Under the pieces are notes generated by a model. It made no database searches and had not been told where the DNA came from. It saw only the letters and a program-made list of their open reading frames with translations. Below are positions 15,964 through 24,766 of a DNA stretch of 48,760 nt, piece after piece. The number at the start of each line of letters is the position of its first letter. The first letter of the stretch is position 1. The position numbers were made by a program, and so were the translations under genes. Origin of the DNA: a virus; the IMG/VR virus record IMGVR_UViG_3300035684_000074, positions 1 through 48,760 of that record. One strand, given 5' to 3'.

Positions 15964-16301
15964 GCCTCTACGCCTCCAGCATGATGGAGACCTTCCACCT
16001 GCGTCGCTTCCTCCGCACGGAGGACAACGGCCGCCGGGAGGTGTTCGGCGAGCCCGAGCCGCACCCCTGCCGCTGGCAGCCAGGGGCCCGTCGGATTCAG
16101 ACCGTCGACGGCAAGCAGGCCGTGGCCCAGGGCACCCTCTTCACCACGGCACAGGTGACGCCCGACGAGCTCGGCAAGCTGCGACTCTGGCTCCCCGGGG
16201 AGGACCCCGCCGACTACAAGCGCAGCCGACAGGCGCTGCAGGTGTACGTGCGCAAGGACCTGGAGACGGGCGCCTTTGACCACTCGGAGTTGGTGCTGTG
16301 A
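15960..16301 (+). CDS. Probable head-closure protein
   Basis: 113 residues, GTG start overlapping the previous stop by 4 nt. Small beta-rich protein with CRWQPGARRIQTVDGKQAVA and a QVYVRKDLETGAF strand near the end. The size and place between the adaptor and the tail-terminator-like gene fit a head-closure (stopper) protein. No diagnostic motif is seen. Confidence 0.55.
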   Translation: MSLYASSMMETFHLRRFLRTEDNGRREVFGEPEPHPCRWQPGARRIQTVDGKQAVAQGTLFTTAQVTPDELGKLRLWLPGEDPADYKRSRQALQVYVRKDLETGAFDHSELVL

Positions 16302-16768
16302 GACTCCGGGACGCCGAGGTCGACGTGGCGAAGCTGCTCGAGGCGGCGGGGCTGGGCACCCTCGCGCCCCCCCATCCCACGCTTTTCGCGGGACCCTACC
16401 CCGCCAGCGCACCAGACGCGCTCATCGCCTGCCGCCACTCCGGGGCGGAAAAGCCCGAGAAGTACCTGGCCAACACGGGCTTGGCGTACCACCGCGAGTC
16501 CGTGACGGTGCAGGTGCGCGGCACCCGGGCGCCGGACGGCTACGCCGAGAGCGGGGCCCGGGCGCGCGCGGCCTGGTCCGCCCTCTTCGACGTGCACCCG
16601 GACGAGTACGTGCTGGTGGACCCGGAGGATGGCGGGCCCACCTACCTCGGCGAGGACGAGGAGCAGCGTCCCCGCTGGTCCTTCACCGTGGGACTGGAGT
16701 ACATCTCCACCGCTGCCCCGGACGCGGCGTCGCGCTCCCTGCCGACGCCGCCGGATGAGCCCACCTGA
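16298..16768 (+). CDS. Probable tail terminator / minor capsid protein
   Basis: 156 residues, GTG start with a 4-nt overlap. The pattern of an N-terminal helix (VDVAKLLEAAGLG), then VTVQVRGTRAPDGYAESGAR and a late strand RPRWSFTVGLEYIS is that of small tail-completion proteins, where a peptide of the form VQVxVRG is common. Third member of the connector set. Confidence 0.55.
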   Translation: MRLRDAEVDVAKLLEAAGLGTLAPPHPTLFAGPYPASAPDALIACRHSGAEKPEKYLANTGLAYHRESVTVQVRGTRAPDGYAESGARARAAWSALFDVHPDEYVLVDPEDGGPTYLGEDEEQRPRWSFTVGLEYISTAAPDAASRSLPTPPDEPT

Positions 16769-16777
16769 AACGCGCCA

Positions 16778-16786
16778 CCCCTTCTC
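16778..16786 (+). promoter_or_regulatory. CTTCTC late element, copy 10 (leaderless class)
   Basis: CCCCTTCTC, then GGGTGC, then the ATG at 16793. It starts 9 nt after the previous stop. Confidence 0.7.
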
Positions 16787-16792
16787 GGGTGC

Positions 16793-17233
16793 ATGGCAGG
16801 TCGCGGATACAGAATGAAGAAGGCGGTGGAGGTGGACCTATCCGCCCTCATCCGTCTTCGTTCGCAGGCTGAGAAGGTGCTCAACGACCTCGACAGGCCC
16901 GTGCTCGACGCCGCCCAGCTCGGCCTGGACCAAGCCCAATTCCTCGTCCCCCGTGGGGGCGCACCGGATGACCCACTGAACATCGCCGACACGGCCTTCG
17001 TGAGCATGCCCCACCACAACCTCTCGCGTCGGCTGAGCACCACGGTGACCGCTGGCTACGACCACCCCCAGGCCGGTCCGGCCCATGAGGGCTGGCACTG
17101 GGGCAAGCAGACGAAGACGCCCCCGCCGCACTGGTTGCGCCGCGGCTTCAAGCGCGGGGTGCGGAAGCTGCTCATCAAGGGCGTCAGCGCTCGACTCATG
17201 AAGTCCCTGGCGAAGTACTTCCCGAAGAAGTGA
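16793..17233 (+). CDS. HK97 gp10-like tail-completion protein
   Basis: 146 residues, basic. The VDLSALIRLRSQAEKVLNDL helix and the mid-region TVTAGYDHPQAGPAHEGWHW, followed by a basic C-terminus, resemble HK97 gp10/neck proteins that often carry a YaxxxxxEyG-type motif. The ATG at 16793 is chosen because the late element ends 6 nt before it; an internal ATG at 16814 is possible. It precedes the tail-tube gene by 9 nt. Confidence 0.6.
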   Translation: MAGRGYRMKKAVEVDLSALIRLRSQAEKVLNDLDRPVLDAAQLGLDQAQFLVPRGGAPDDPLNIADTAFVSMPHHNLSRRLSTTVTAGYDHPQAGPAHEGWHWGKQTKTPPPHWLRRGFKRGVRKLLIKGVSARLMKSLAKYFPKK

Positions 17234-17242
17234 GGCCCGTAC

Positions 17243-17671
17243 ATGTCTGGTTATACCGTCGCCCATACCGTCCCCATCCATGTCACCGCCACCGAGGCTG
17301 AGGTGTTGTCGGCCGCCAATAAAGTAGACGCCGCCACCGCCTTCAGCGTTACGGACACGACGGAGTTCGAGGAACTCAAGCACCTCAACTCCGATGGCTA
17401 CACCGAGAACGTGGCGGTGTGGAGCTCGCTCAGCGGCACCATCTCCGGCACGCGCAAGGCGGATAGCGCCACCCAGGCGGTGATGGAGACGGCGCGCAAG
17501 GCCAAGGCGCCCTTCTACATCCACGTCCTCACGAGTCCCACCGCCACCGCCGGCAGCCGCGGTCTGCGCTACACGGTGCTCATCGAGTCGGACGAGAACA
17601 ACTTCGAGGCCGGCACCACCCTGAAGTTCAACTACCCGCTGAAGTTCAGCGGCGCCCCCGTCGCCATCTGA
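17243..17671 (+). CDS. Major tail (tube) protein
   Basis: 142 residues. The beta-rich sequence SGYTVAHTVPIHVTATEAEV, then WSSLSGTISGTRKADSATQA and a C-terminal KFNYPLKFSGAPVAI, fits siphovirus tail-tube subunits. It lies immediately before the tail-assembly chaperone and tape measure genes, which fixes the role well. ATG at 17243 follows GAGG. Confidence 0.8.
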   Translation: MSGYTVAHTVPIHVTATEAEVLSAANKVDAATAFSVTDTTEFEELKHLNSDGYTENVAVWSSLSGTISGTRKADSATQAVMETARKAKAPFYIHVLTSPTATAGSRGLRYTVLIESDENNFEAGTTLKFNYPLKFSGAPVAI

Positions 17672-17704
17672 TTCCTTTCACCCCGCTTCACCCCGGAGAC
17701 ACCT

Positions 17705-18076
17705 ATGTCCGAACACGACGAGTTCAAGCACAGCCTGCTCGAGGCTTCCTGGCGCCTGTACAAGAAGGTCACCGTGCAGGGGGCCCGCGGGTCGGCGGAG
17801 CTGGAGATTCGCATCCCCCCGCCCAACGTCCTCTCTGAGTTGCTGCAGGACGCCAAGAAGCTCAAGGAGGCGAAGGACGCGCCCGAGGCGAAGCACGAGG
17901 AGGCCCAAGACTTCGGGCTGAGGGTCATCGCCGCCACGGTCTGGCGGCCCGGTGCGGTGCGTTCGCTCTTCACCCTCGACGAGGTGAAGCGGTGGCCGTA
18001 CGCCTCCGCCGTCCAGGCGGACTGCCTCGCCGCGGTCAACGCGGGGACGGGGATGGAGGCGGCCAAGGGAAACTGA
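17705..18076 (+). CDS. Tail-assembly chaperone, short form (gpG-like)
   Basis: 123 residues. ATG follows CCGGAG. It begins with an acidic helix and contains RGSAELEIRIPPPNVLSELL. Its last codons lie on the slippery GGGAAAC just before the TGA. In the lambda/HK97 system the short form is made in excess and binds tape measure protein during tail assembly. There is no sequence identity that I can claim; position and the frameshift signal support the role. Confidence 0.82.
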   Translation: MSEHDEFKHSLLEASWRLYKKVTVQGARGSAELEIRIPPPNVLSELLQDAKKLKEAKDAPEAKHEEAQDFGLRVIAATVWRPGAVRSLFTLDEVKRWPYASAVQADCLAAVNAGTGMEAAKGN

Positions 18077-18300
18077 GGAGCGACTCGCGCCTCGCGCTCG
18101 AGGTGAGGGTCGCAAGGCTCATGGGCTGGACGCTCGCCACCGCGCGCGCCCAGCCGTACGAGGACATCCTCCTCCTTGCCGCTGATTTCCTGCTGGAGGC
18201 GGAGGGCGCTTCGCCTCCGCCGGAGGGCCCGCGCGGAGCGCCGCCCCCGGCTCCCGGTCGCACACGGCAAACACACACCACGACGTACACGGCTGCATAG
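17705..18300 (+). CDS. Tail-assembly chaperone, -1 frameshift product (gpGT-like)
   Basis: Ribosomes slipping back one base on GGGAAAC (18067-18073) avoid the TGA at 18074 and continue for 75 more residues to 18300, for about 198 in all. The extension begins LRSDSRLALEVRVARLMGWT, contains YEDILLLAADFLLEA and ends in a Pro/Thr-rich tail. It has no start codon or ribosome-binding site of its own and ends 21 bp before the tape measure start, exactly as expected for the T extension. Confidence 0.85.
18067..18073 (+). promoter_or_regulatory. -1 ribosomal frameshift site GGGAAAC
   Basis: Fits X-XXY-YYZ in the zero frame (G GGA AAC, then TGA). Lambda uses GGGAAAG at the same gene position. Confidence 0.88.
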
Positions 18301-18321
18301 GCCGGGAGAGGAAGGCCGAGC

Positions 18322-21051
18322 ATGAGCAAGAACGGACCGGGCGGACTGAAGGTGGGAGACCTGTACGTCTCCGTCACGGCCAGCATCGGCGAGGCGATCA
18401 AGAACCTCTCGGCCATCGTGGACGCGGTGGAGGAGGCGGCGGACCAGATTGAGGAGAACATGTCCAAGGCGGCCGCCGCCCTGGGGGACTTCTCCGACGG
18501 ATTGCTCACCGTTTCGGCTCTCGCCGCCGCCGCCTTCGCCGTGGCCACCCAGACGTCCGCGCCAGCAAAGAAGGCGCTGGAGGATCTCAAGGGCGCCATG
18601 ATGACGCTCGGCACGGAGGTGGGCACCACCTTCATCCCGCTGGTGCGGGAGATGACGATGTGGGTGAAGACGGCCGTGGCGACGTGGCGCAACCTCACGG
18701 ACGCCCAGAAGGACAGCATCGTCACCTTCGTGAAGTACGCGGCCGTCATCGGCGTGGGTGCGAAGGGCCTCGAGCGTACGCTCATGTTCACGAAGAGCTT
18801 CGCAGAGGGGACCGTGGTTCTCGCGCGCGTGGCCGGGCCCACCGCTCAGGCCGTCAGCAAGGGCTTCACCACCATCTCCACCCATGCCGGACTGGCGCTC
18901 GACAAGGTGGCGGCGCTGGGGAAGAAGCTCGGGGAGTTGGGCAAGTCCGACGTGGGCAAGACGTTCAAAGGCTTCGACGTCGGCAAGGTGGGCGCGGGCT
19001 TCGACAAGGTGGTGTCCTCCATCAAGGCCGCCATCCTCGCCATCCCCGCGGCGCTCGCTCTGGGCGCGGCGAAGTTCAAGGCCCTGGCGCTCGCGGCCGC
19101 CCCCATGTTGGCCACCGTCGGGGCCATCGCCCTAGCAGTTGGTTCGCTCGTAGTACTCGCTGCGGTTCTGCGTGCGGCATGGGACGAGGCGGGTGCCGGC
19201 ATCAAGGCCTGGTTCGAAGGCATCACCGGCGAGGCGGTGGCGCTCGGGAAAACCATCTCCGGCTTCGTCGGGGACATGTTCTCCTCGCTGACGGGCTTTC
19301 TGCGCAAGGGCGTGGAGGCGGCCTTCGAATTCATCGCCGCCCAGGTGCGGTGGATCGCGAAGATGGCCGCGCCCGTCGCCAAGTGGGTGGGGGCCGACAA
19401 GGTGTCGGCCATGTTCGAGGCCATGGCCAACACCTCGGGCAAGAAGATGCTCGAGTACCTGGACCAGGGTGTGACGCAGCTCTGGGACGCCGGGCGCGCC
19501 AAGGCCGAGAGCGCCATGGCCGGCGTGCAGGACATCGCCGACAAGGCGGGCGAGGCCATCAAGAACGGGGCGAAGGCGGGGGCGGACATCCTCACCACCT
19601 CCAAGGCGTCGTTCGACCGAGGCATGGCCCTCCTCAAGAAGGACCTGGGCTTCAGCATCGAGCTGCCGTCCTTCGACCTGCCAGACATTGGGGACCCGAA
19701 CACCGTCCAGGCCACGAAGACGCTGGATGAGGTGAAGAAGGCGACCGAGGACGCGGCCAGCTTCGCCAAGGATGCGCTGGAGTCCGCGCGCGACGTGACG
19801 GGCGGGATGCTGGAGCTGGCGCTGAAGACGAAGGCGCTGATGGAGAAGAGCCAGGAGTGGCTCGCCTCCAACGTGATGGCGCCTCAGTTCGAGCTGCTCT
19901 TCCGCGAGACGCTCACCCCGGCCATCACCGCGATGAAGGACGCGCAGCAGGAGATCGCCGACCGGGCCAAGGCTCTCGCCGAGGCCATGGCCCAGGCCCG
20001 GGACGCCCTCGCCCAGAAGCTGCTGGGGCGACTGGGAGACGCGCCGAGCATCGTCGAGTCCGGCATGCAGGGGGCCGCGGTGGCGGGCCCTCTGGGAGCC
20101 GTCGCGGCCGTCGTGGGGGACCTGCTCACCCGCTCGGAGCAATTCAAGGTAATCGTCGAGATGGTGAACACCGTCATCCAGAAGGTGGCGGACGTGCTCG
20201 GGCGGATGCTGACGCCGCTCATGCCCCTGGTGGGGGCGGTGCTCAACGTCGTGGACGTGGTGGTGTCCGCGCTGGGCCCGGCGCTCACGGCCGTGGGGCA
20301 GGTGCTGGAGCCCCTCGCGCCCATGTTCACGCTGCTGGGGACGATGCTGGCGCCGCTGTTTCAGGTACTGGGCTCGGTGCTCAGCGCGCTGATGAAACCC
20401 ATCACCGCGCTGGTGTCCCACGTCATGCCCGCCCTGTTCGAGGTATTCAAGGTGGTGGGCCTGGTCGTGATGAACGTTGTGCTGGGCATCCGCGAGGCGT
20501 GGAACGCGGTGGTTGGTGGCGTCCAAGCCGTGCTGCGTGGCATCGCCCAGTTCGAGATCTTCGGCGGCCGGCCATTCGAGTTCCTCAACGGCTGGGCGGA
20601 CGGCCTGGCCGGCGCGACGTCGGACACGAGCGGGCTGGCACTGGCCATCCAGAACCTCACCGACATGACGTTCGAGCAGGCCACGGCGGCGGCCCAGCAG
20701 GCAGCGGCCGCCTACCAGGCCGCGAACGCCATGGACCGGATGACGCAGTCCCTCACCAACGCGCCCAGCACCTGGAAATACGCACTGCGCAGCTTCGAAG
20801 CGCAGAGCGCCCGCCCCGGTGGACTGGTGCTGCCCACCTCTCAGCCAGCCAGCACTGGCGGCGGGGCCTCGCCGAGCTCGCCCGCGGCGCCCTCGTCGCC
20901 TGCTCCCTCCGCCCCGCTGGTGAACACCATCAACATCAACGTCCAGAACGAGTACGCGGCCATGTCGGAGCTGGAGCGCCGGTTGGATGAGCGCGCCTGG
21001 CGCTCGCGAGGCTCCCGCGGACGGGGCCCGTACGCACACGAGGTCCCCTGA
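18322..21051 (+). CDS. Tape measure protein
   Basis: 909 residues, long, helical and Ala-rich, with hydrophobic stretches (about 235-285, IPAALALGAAKF through GSLVVLAAVLRAAW; and about 590-730). It sets tail length and helps DNA entry. By the usual rule of about 1.5 Angstrom per residue this suggests a tail near 135 nm (inference). ATG at 18322 follows GAGAGGAAGG. The C-terminus is Ser/Pro/Ala-rich and ends in an ELERRLDER-type helix. Position after the frameshifted chaperone makes the call firm. Confidence 0.92.
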   Translation: MSKNGPGGLKVGDLYVSVTASIGEAIKNLSAIVDAVEEAADQIEENMSKAAAALGDFSDGLLTVSALAAAAFAVATQTSAPAKKALEDLKGAMMTLGTEVGTTFIPLVREMTMWVKTAVATWRNLTDAQKDSIVTFVKYAAVIGVGAKGLERTLMFTKSFAEGTVVLARVAGPTAQAVSKGFTTISTHAGLALDKVAALGKKLGELGKSDVGKTFKGFDVGKVGAGFDKVVSSIKAAILAIPAALALGAAKFKALALAAAPMLATVGAIALAVGSLVVLAAVLRAAWDEAGAGIKAWFEGITGEAVALGKTISGFVGDMFSSLTGFLRKGVEAAFEFIAAQVRWIAKMAAPVAKWVGADKVSAMFEAMANTSGKKMLEYLDQGVTQLWDAGRAKAESAMAGVQDIADKAGEAIKNGAKAGADILTTSKASFDRGMALLKKDLGFSIELPSFDLPDIGDPNTVQATKTLDEVKKATEDAASFAKDALESARDVTGGMLELALKTKALMEKSQEWLASNVMAPQFELLFRETLTPAITAMKDAQQEIADRAKALAEAMAQARDALAQKLLGRLGDAPSIVESGMQGAAVAGPLGAVAAVVGDLLTRSEQFKVIVEMVNTVIQKVADVLGRMLTPLMPLVGAVLNVVDVVVSALGPALTAVGQVLEPLAPMFTLLGTMLAPLFQVLGSVLSALMKPITALVSHVMPALFEVFKVVGLVVMNVVLGIREAWNAVVGGVQAVLRGIAQFEIFGGRPFEFLNGWADGLAGATSDTSGLALAIQNLTDMTFEQATAAAQQAAAAYQAANAMDRMTQSLTNAPSTWKYALRSFEAQSARPGGLVLPTSQPASTGGGASPSSPAAPSSPAPSAPLVNTININVQNEYAAMSELERRLDERAWRSRGSRGRGPYAHEVP

Positions 21052-21052
21052 T

Positions 21053-21889
21053 ATGGCGCTGCTGAAACTCAACGGGGTGGACGTAGAGGCAACAGCTTCC
21101 GAGTGGGAGCCGGTGACGCTCGGGGAGATGACGCGCTCTCTCAACGGGGCGCCGCGCTCCACGGCGAAGGTGAGAAAGAAGAACCTGCGCTACACCTCCT
21201 CGCTCCTCACCCTGCCCCACGCCCAGGCCCTGCGCGGGCTCATCGAGGGCGACGGGCACGTGCTGTCTTTCGAGGACGCGTCCTCTCCCACCGCCTACCT
21301 CTACACCTCCCGGGAGGTGCCGCCACTGGCCGCCGCGGGCGTGTCCCGGGCGGCCTCGGGCGGAGTGCGAACGGACTCCTGTCTCGTCGTCCCTGGGGGC
21401 GTCTATGCAACGTGGGAGCTCGGAGATCTCTCCACCGCCACGTACCTCTTCTGGGTGGAGGCACAGGGTCCAGGCGACGCACAGCCCTACATGGAATGGA
21501 ACCACTTCATTTACAGGAGCGACGGCACCCACTGGCGTAACGGCGTCCTGAACGCTTCGGGCCCGGAGGACACGTTCTATCCGGAAGCGCACCTCCTCGC
21601 AGAGTTCTCCGAGGGCACGCTCACGCTGGGCTTTCAGGGCGGCGTCGAGGGCCTTCGCCGGTATGCCGAGGTGGTGGTACTCCCCTACCTCATCCCCACC
21701 GAGTGGGGCGCGGGCATGTACGCCTTCCATGCCGCACGCGCGTGGCCCCGCCTGCCCGCCGTCCACGCCGTGGATCCGCGCCTACCCCCAGGCGGGCTGC
21801 TCTGCCAGGGGGAGGTGGGCACCTCCAAGGCAATGCACATGCGCAGCTCCGTGGGCGAGGTGTTCGACTTCACCCTCTACGGGACGTGA
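21053..21889 (+). CDS. Distal-tail-like protein
   Basis: 278 residues, starting 1 nt after the tape measure stop. The N-terminus (LLKLNGVDVEATASEWEPVT) is a typical opening of tail-tip proteins that cap the tube. The remainder is beta-rich, with a possible carbohydrate-binding-like insert (VYATWELGDLSTATYLFWVE). It precedes the hub/fibre gene. The distal-tail role is inferred from order. Confidence 0.6.
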   Translation: MALLKLNGVDVEATASEWEPVTLGEMTRSLNGAPRSTAKVRKKNLRYTSSLLTLPHAQALRGLIEGDGHVLSFEDASSPTAYLYTSREVPPLAAAGVSRAASGGVRTDSCLVVPGGVYATWELGDLSTATYLFWVEAQGPGDAQPYMEWNHFIYRSDGTHWRNGVLNASGPEDTFYPEAHLLAEFSEGTLTLGFQGGVEGLRRYAEVVVLPYLIPTEWGAGMYAFHAARAWPRLPAVHAVDPRLPPGGLLCQGEVGTSKAMHMRSSVGEVFDFTLYGT

Positions 21890-21894
21890 GCGCG

Positions 21895-21903
21895 CCTCTT
21901 CTC
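21895..21903 (+). promoter_or_regulatory. CTTCTC late element, copy 11 (leaderless class)
   Basis: CCTCTTCTC, then CCGGGGC, then the ATG at 21911. It begins 5 nt after the previous stop. Confidence 0.65.
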
Positions 21904-21910
21904 CCGGGGC

Positions 21911-24337
21911 ATGCGCCCCCTCTCCGAGCTGCAGCAGCGTCGCCTCAAGAACCCCGCCGGCTACACGGTGCGTGGCCGCGTCCTCGTCCAGGGCCCGAGT
22001 AGCACCTGGGTGGACCTCACCCACTTCCACGAGCGTGACTTTCTCGACGGGGTGGACGTCGACGAGAGCCTCGATAGCCCCGTGGGCCAGGCCACCGTAC
22101 GCGTGGTACGTGAGGTGGACGGGCTCTCGCTGGCCCCGCTGGTGACGTCCTCCCGGGCCAACAACCTGGGCGGAGGCTACGCCCCCCTGCTGGACCCCAA
22201 CCGCCTCTTCCGGGTGGAGGTGGCGCTGGGCCCGCCGCGCGAGCTCGCCACCAACCCCCAGTGGCTGCCCCTCTTCCTCGGGCGCATTGACCGGGTGGAC
22301 TCCGGCAACCCGGACACCATCACCTTTACGGGACGGGACCTGGGCGGCGTGCTGCAGGACGTGTGGACGGCCGAGGAGAAGGTGTACGGCAGCGACGCGG
22401 GCGTGCCGCTGGAGACGGTGTGCAACGCCATCCTCACCGACGCCCAGCTCTCCGACTTCGCCCTCTACACCCCGGTGGCCTCCACCCAGGCGCTGGGCAA
22501 GTACAAGCAGGATTACGAACCCACCATGGACGGGCTCGCGAAGCTGGCGGCCGGCCGTGGCTGGGAGGTGCGTCAGAAGCTGCGGCCAGACACCGGCACA
22601 TGGGGCTTCTGGTTGTGGGGGCCGGACCGGGCGGCCACCGTCCCGGTGTGGACCTACACCGCCAACGACTACCAGTACCTCGGCGAGCTCAGCGTGGGCC
22701 TCGAGGACGTGCGCACCGCGGTGGAGGTGGTGTACCCGGACGCCTCGGACCTGGATGCGGCGGGGCAGCCCAAGAGGAAGACGGTGCGCCGGGAGTCGGC
22801 GGCCGCCCTGGCCCGGTACGGCTACCTCACGAGCGGTGGCACGCGCCTGCACCGCCTCATGAGGGTGACGGAGGGGGCCACCACCAACATCCGCTCCGCC
22901 GCAGAGGCCGGGCGGCTGGCCGACTCGGCCCTCGCCGACCTCTCCACCACGGACATGGGTGCCACGGTGGAGGTGGCCCTGCACCCGGGGCTGGAGCTGG
23001 GGGACCTGGTCGCCCTCGCCCCCAACGGCATCAACTTCTCCGCGGAGCAGCGGCTGGCCGTGCGCCAGGTGACGCACTCCCTCAACTCCACCAGCGGCAG
23101 GACGGTGGTGCGGCTGCTCGGCAAGCCCGCCCTGGGGCCCCGGGTGTGGCTCTCCATGGAGGCGAGGCCCGGCCTCGCGCCGGGCTCCCCCTTCACCGGG
23201 CCCGCCGCGCCCTCGGGCCTCACCGTCACCAACTCGGTGACGGGGGCGGTGCTGCTCTTCACAGCGCCCAACCTCACCTCCGGAGGCCCCGCCGCTGAGG
23301 AGTACGAACTGCACGTGTACGACTCGCCGGGCACAGCCCTGTCCCAGGCCACGAGGCGCTCTGTGAGCAGCTCCACGAGCTTCGACCTGACGGGCCTGAC
23401 AGCGGGCACCACCAAGTACGCCCGGGTGCGCTCGCGCGACAGGCGCGGAAACGTGGGCCCAGCCTCGGACGAGGTGACCCTCGCGCCCAGGTACCTCGCC
23501 CCGGGGATGCTACTGCCCAAGGTGACGTTCGGCACGCTGCCGCTCAACGGTGAACTCGAGGCCCTCACGGACCCCGCCCAGCCCCCGGACACAGTGAGCT
23601 TGCTCGGCGGCACCTGGGGCAGCGACGTTATCACCTCCACCGACTCCTACGCAGGGGCTCGAGCCGTCCTCTTCCCCCCTGGCATGGCCGCGGCCACCCT
23701 CGTTTGGCAACTGTTTACTGTCCGCGAGGGCGAGCAGTGGAGCTTCAGCACCTGGTTCAAGCAGACGGTGGCGGGCGTGCGCTCCGGCACCCTGGGCGTG
23801 AACTGGCTGTCCAGCCTGACTGGGGGGGTAGGCTTTAGCAGCGTCGCCCTGGGTACGGCCAGCACGCCAGCCAACATATGGCAGCGCGGCGTCGTATCCG
23901 TGGCGGCGCCTGTTGGCGCCCGCTACGCCGCAGTGCAGGTGCAGAAGTGGAGCAGCTACGCCGGCGCACTCGCGGTGGACTCGGTGGACGCGCTCCGCCA
24001 GCAAGCCTTCGAGGCGTGGCGGGACGTCACCTTCCAGAACAACTGGCTCCCCTTTACCCAAGCCGTTTACGGCATGGTGCGCTACCGCAGGAATGACGCG
24101 GGAGAGGTGTGGGTAAAGGGCGTGGCGGGCGCGCCCTCGCCAGCTCCAGCCGCCAACAGCACCGTGTTCACCCTGCCCTCCGGCTACCGGCCCGGTGAGC
24201 GCCGACTCTGGAGTACGTCCACGGGCACGGCGCTCGTGGACGTGGAGGTGTGGCCGGACGGCACCGTGCGAGTCCCCTCCATCGCGGCGGGCGGGCGGGT
24301 GCCGCTCGACATGGTGCGCTTCCAGGCCGACTTCTGA
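21911..24337 (+). CDS. Tail-tip hub/fibre protein with a fibronectin type III-like domain
   Basis: 808 residues. The N-terminal 420 look like a baseplate-hub domain (DSPVGQATVRVV; PLFLGRIDRVDSGNPDTITF; ELGDLVALAPNG). About 435-525 is a fibronectin III-like domain (GPAAPSGLTVTNSVTGAVLL, YELHVYDSPG, YARVRSRDRRGNVGPASDEV). The last 280 residues are beta-rich and end with GYRPGERRLWSTSTGTALVD, a pattern common at fibre tips. It is the best candidate for the host-recognition protein. It ends 3 bp from the convergent moron gene, with no visible terminator between. Confidence 0.78.
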   Translation: MRPLSELQQRRLKNPAGYTVRGRVLVQGPSSTWVDLTHFHERDFLDGVDVDESLDSPVGQATVRVVREVDGLSLAPLVTSSRANNLGGGYAPLLDPNRLFRVEVALGPPRELATNPQWLPLFLGRIDRVDSGNPDTITFTGRDLGGVLQDVWTAEEKVYGSDAGVPLETVCNAILTDAQLSDFALYTPVASTQALGKYKQDYEPTMDGLAKLAAGRGWEVRQKLRPDTGTWGFWLWGPDRAATVPVWTYTANDYQYLGELSVGLEDVRTAVEVVYPDASDLDAAGQPKRKTVRRESAAALARYGYLTSGGTRLHRLMRVTEGATTNIRSAAEAGRLADSALADLSTTDMGATVEVALHPGLELGDLVALAPNGINFSAEQRLAVRQVTHSLNSTSGRTVVRLLGKPALGPRVWLSMEARPGLAPGSPFTGPAAPSGLTVTNSVTGAVLLFTAPNLTSGGPAAEEYELHVYDSPGTALSQATRRSVSSSTSFDLTGLTAGTTKYARVRSRDRRGNVGPASDEVTLAPRYLAPGMLLPKVTFGTLPLNGELEALTDPAQPPDTVSLLGGTWGSDVITSTDSYAGARAVLFPPGMAAATLVWQLFTVREGEQWSFSTWFKQTVAGVRSGTLGVNWLSSLTGGVGFSSVALGTASTPANIWQRGVVSVAAPVGARYAAVQVQKWSSYAGALAVDSVDALRQQAFEAWRDVTFQNNWLPFTQAVYGMVRYRRNDAGEVWVKGVAGAPSPAPAANSTVFTLPSGYRPGERRLWSTSTGTALVDVEVWPDGTVRVPSIAAGGRVPLDMVRFQADF

Positions 24338-24340
24338 GGC

Positions 24341-24724
24341 TCAGCGCTGGCAGTCCTGGGTGATGACGGCCACGCCCTCTCCCTCCGAGAGCGTTAGGGT
24401 GCAGAGCTGGTGCGCTGCCGCCGCCACCACCTCGCCCAGATACTCGCGGCGGTGGAGACCCTCGGCCACCACGAGGGCCCCGAGGACGAGGCGCGCGCCG
24501 CGTGGCCCGGCCATGGCCTCGGGCAGCTGCACCACATGCCCCGCCGGCAGCCAATGCGTCTCGTAGAACTCCCCCGAGGCCTCGCGCCCTCCCCCGCTCA
24601 CATAGAACGTGGCCTGTTTGGCGGTGGCGTTGCGAAGGATGACTGAGACGCTCCCGTGTTCAGTTGGCTCCGGACCGCACGCAACCGCGATAACGATCGC
24701 CCCGGATAGACATAATCTGCGCAT
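24341..24724 (-). CDS. Predicted small lipoprotein (moron)
   Basis: 127 residues from the ATG at 24724, chosen because CAGGAG lies 6 nt upstream; an in-frame ATG at 24730 is possible. Signal peptide with lipobox AIVIAVAC, so a lipid-anchored Cys near residue 18. The mature part is beta-rich (SVSVILRNATAKQATFYVSG) with two later Cys. It is transcribed against the tail operon and preceded by a late element, like a moron expressed with the late genes. Superinfection exclusion or an outer-membrane role is possible. I do not recognise the family. Confidence 0.6.
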   Translation of the reverse strand: MRRLCLSGAIVIAVACGPEPTEHGSVSVILRNATAKQATFYVSGGGREASGEFYETHWLPAGHVVQLPEAMAGPRGARLVLGALVVAEGLHRREYLGEVVAAAAHQLCTLTLSEGEGVAVITQDCQR

Positions 24725-24749
24725 ACGCATCTCCTGGCTCACGACACAG

Positions 24750-24758
24750 GAGAAGGGC
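24750..24758 (-). promoter_or_regulatory. CTTCTC late element, copy 12 (minus strand, GCCCTTCTC)
   Basis: Lies between the stop of the membrane moron (24767) and the lipoprotein ATG (24724), 25 nt before that ATG or 19 nt before the ATG at 24730. A CAGGAG site intervenes. Confidence 0.5.
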
Positions 24759-24766
24759 CGGGCCGT

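Noticed and set aside
19132-21162. 676-residue minus-strand ORF
   Set aside because: Shadow of the tape measure gene, rich in Arg/His/Leu.
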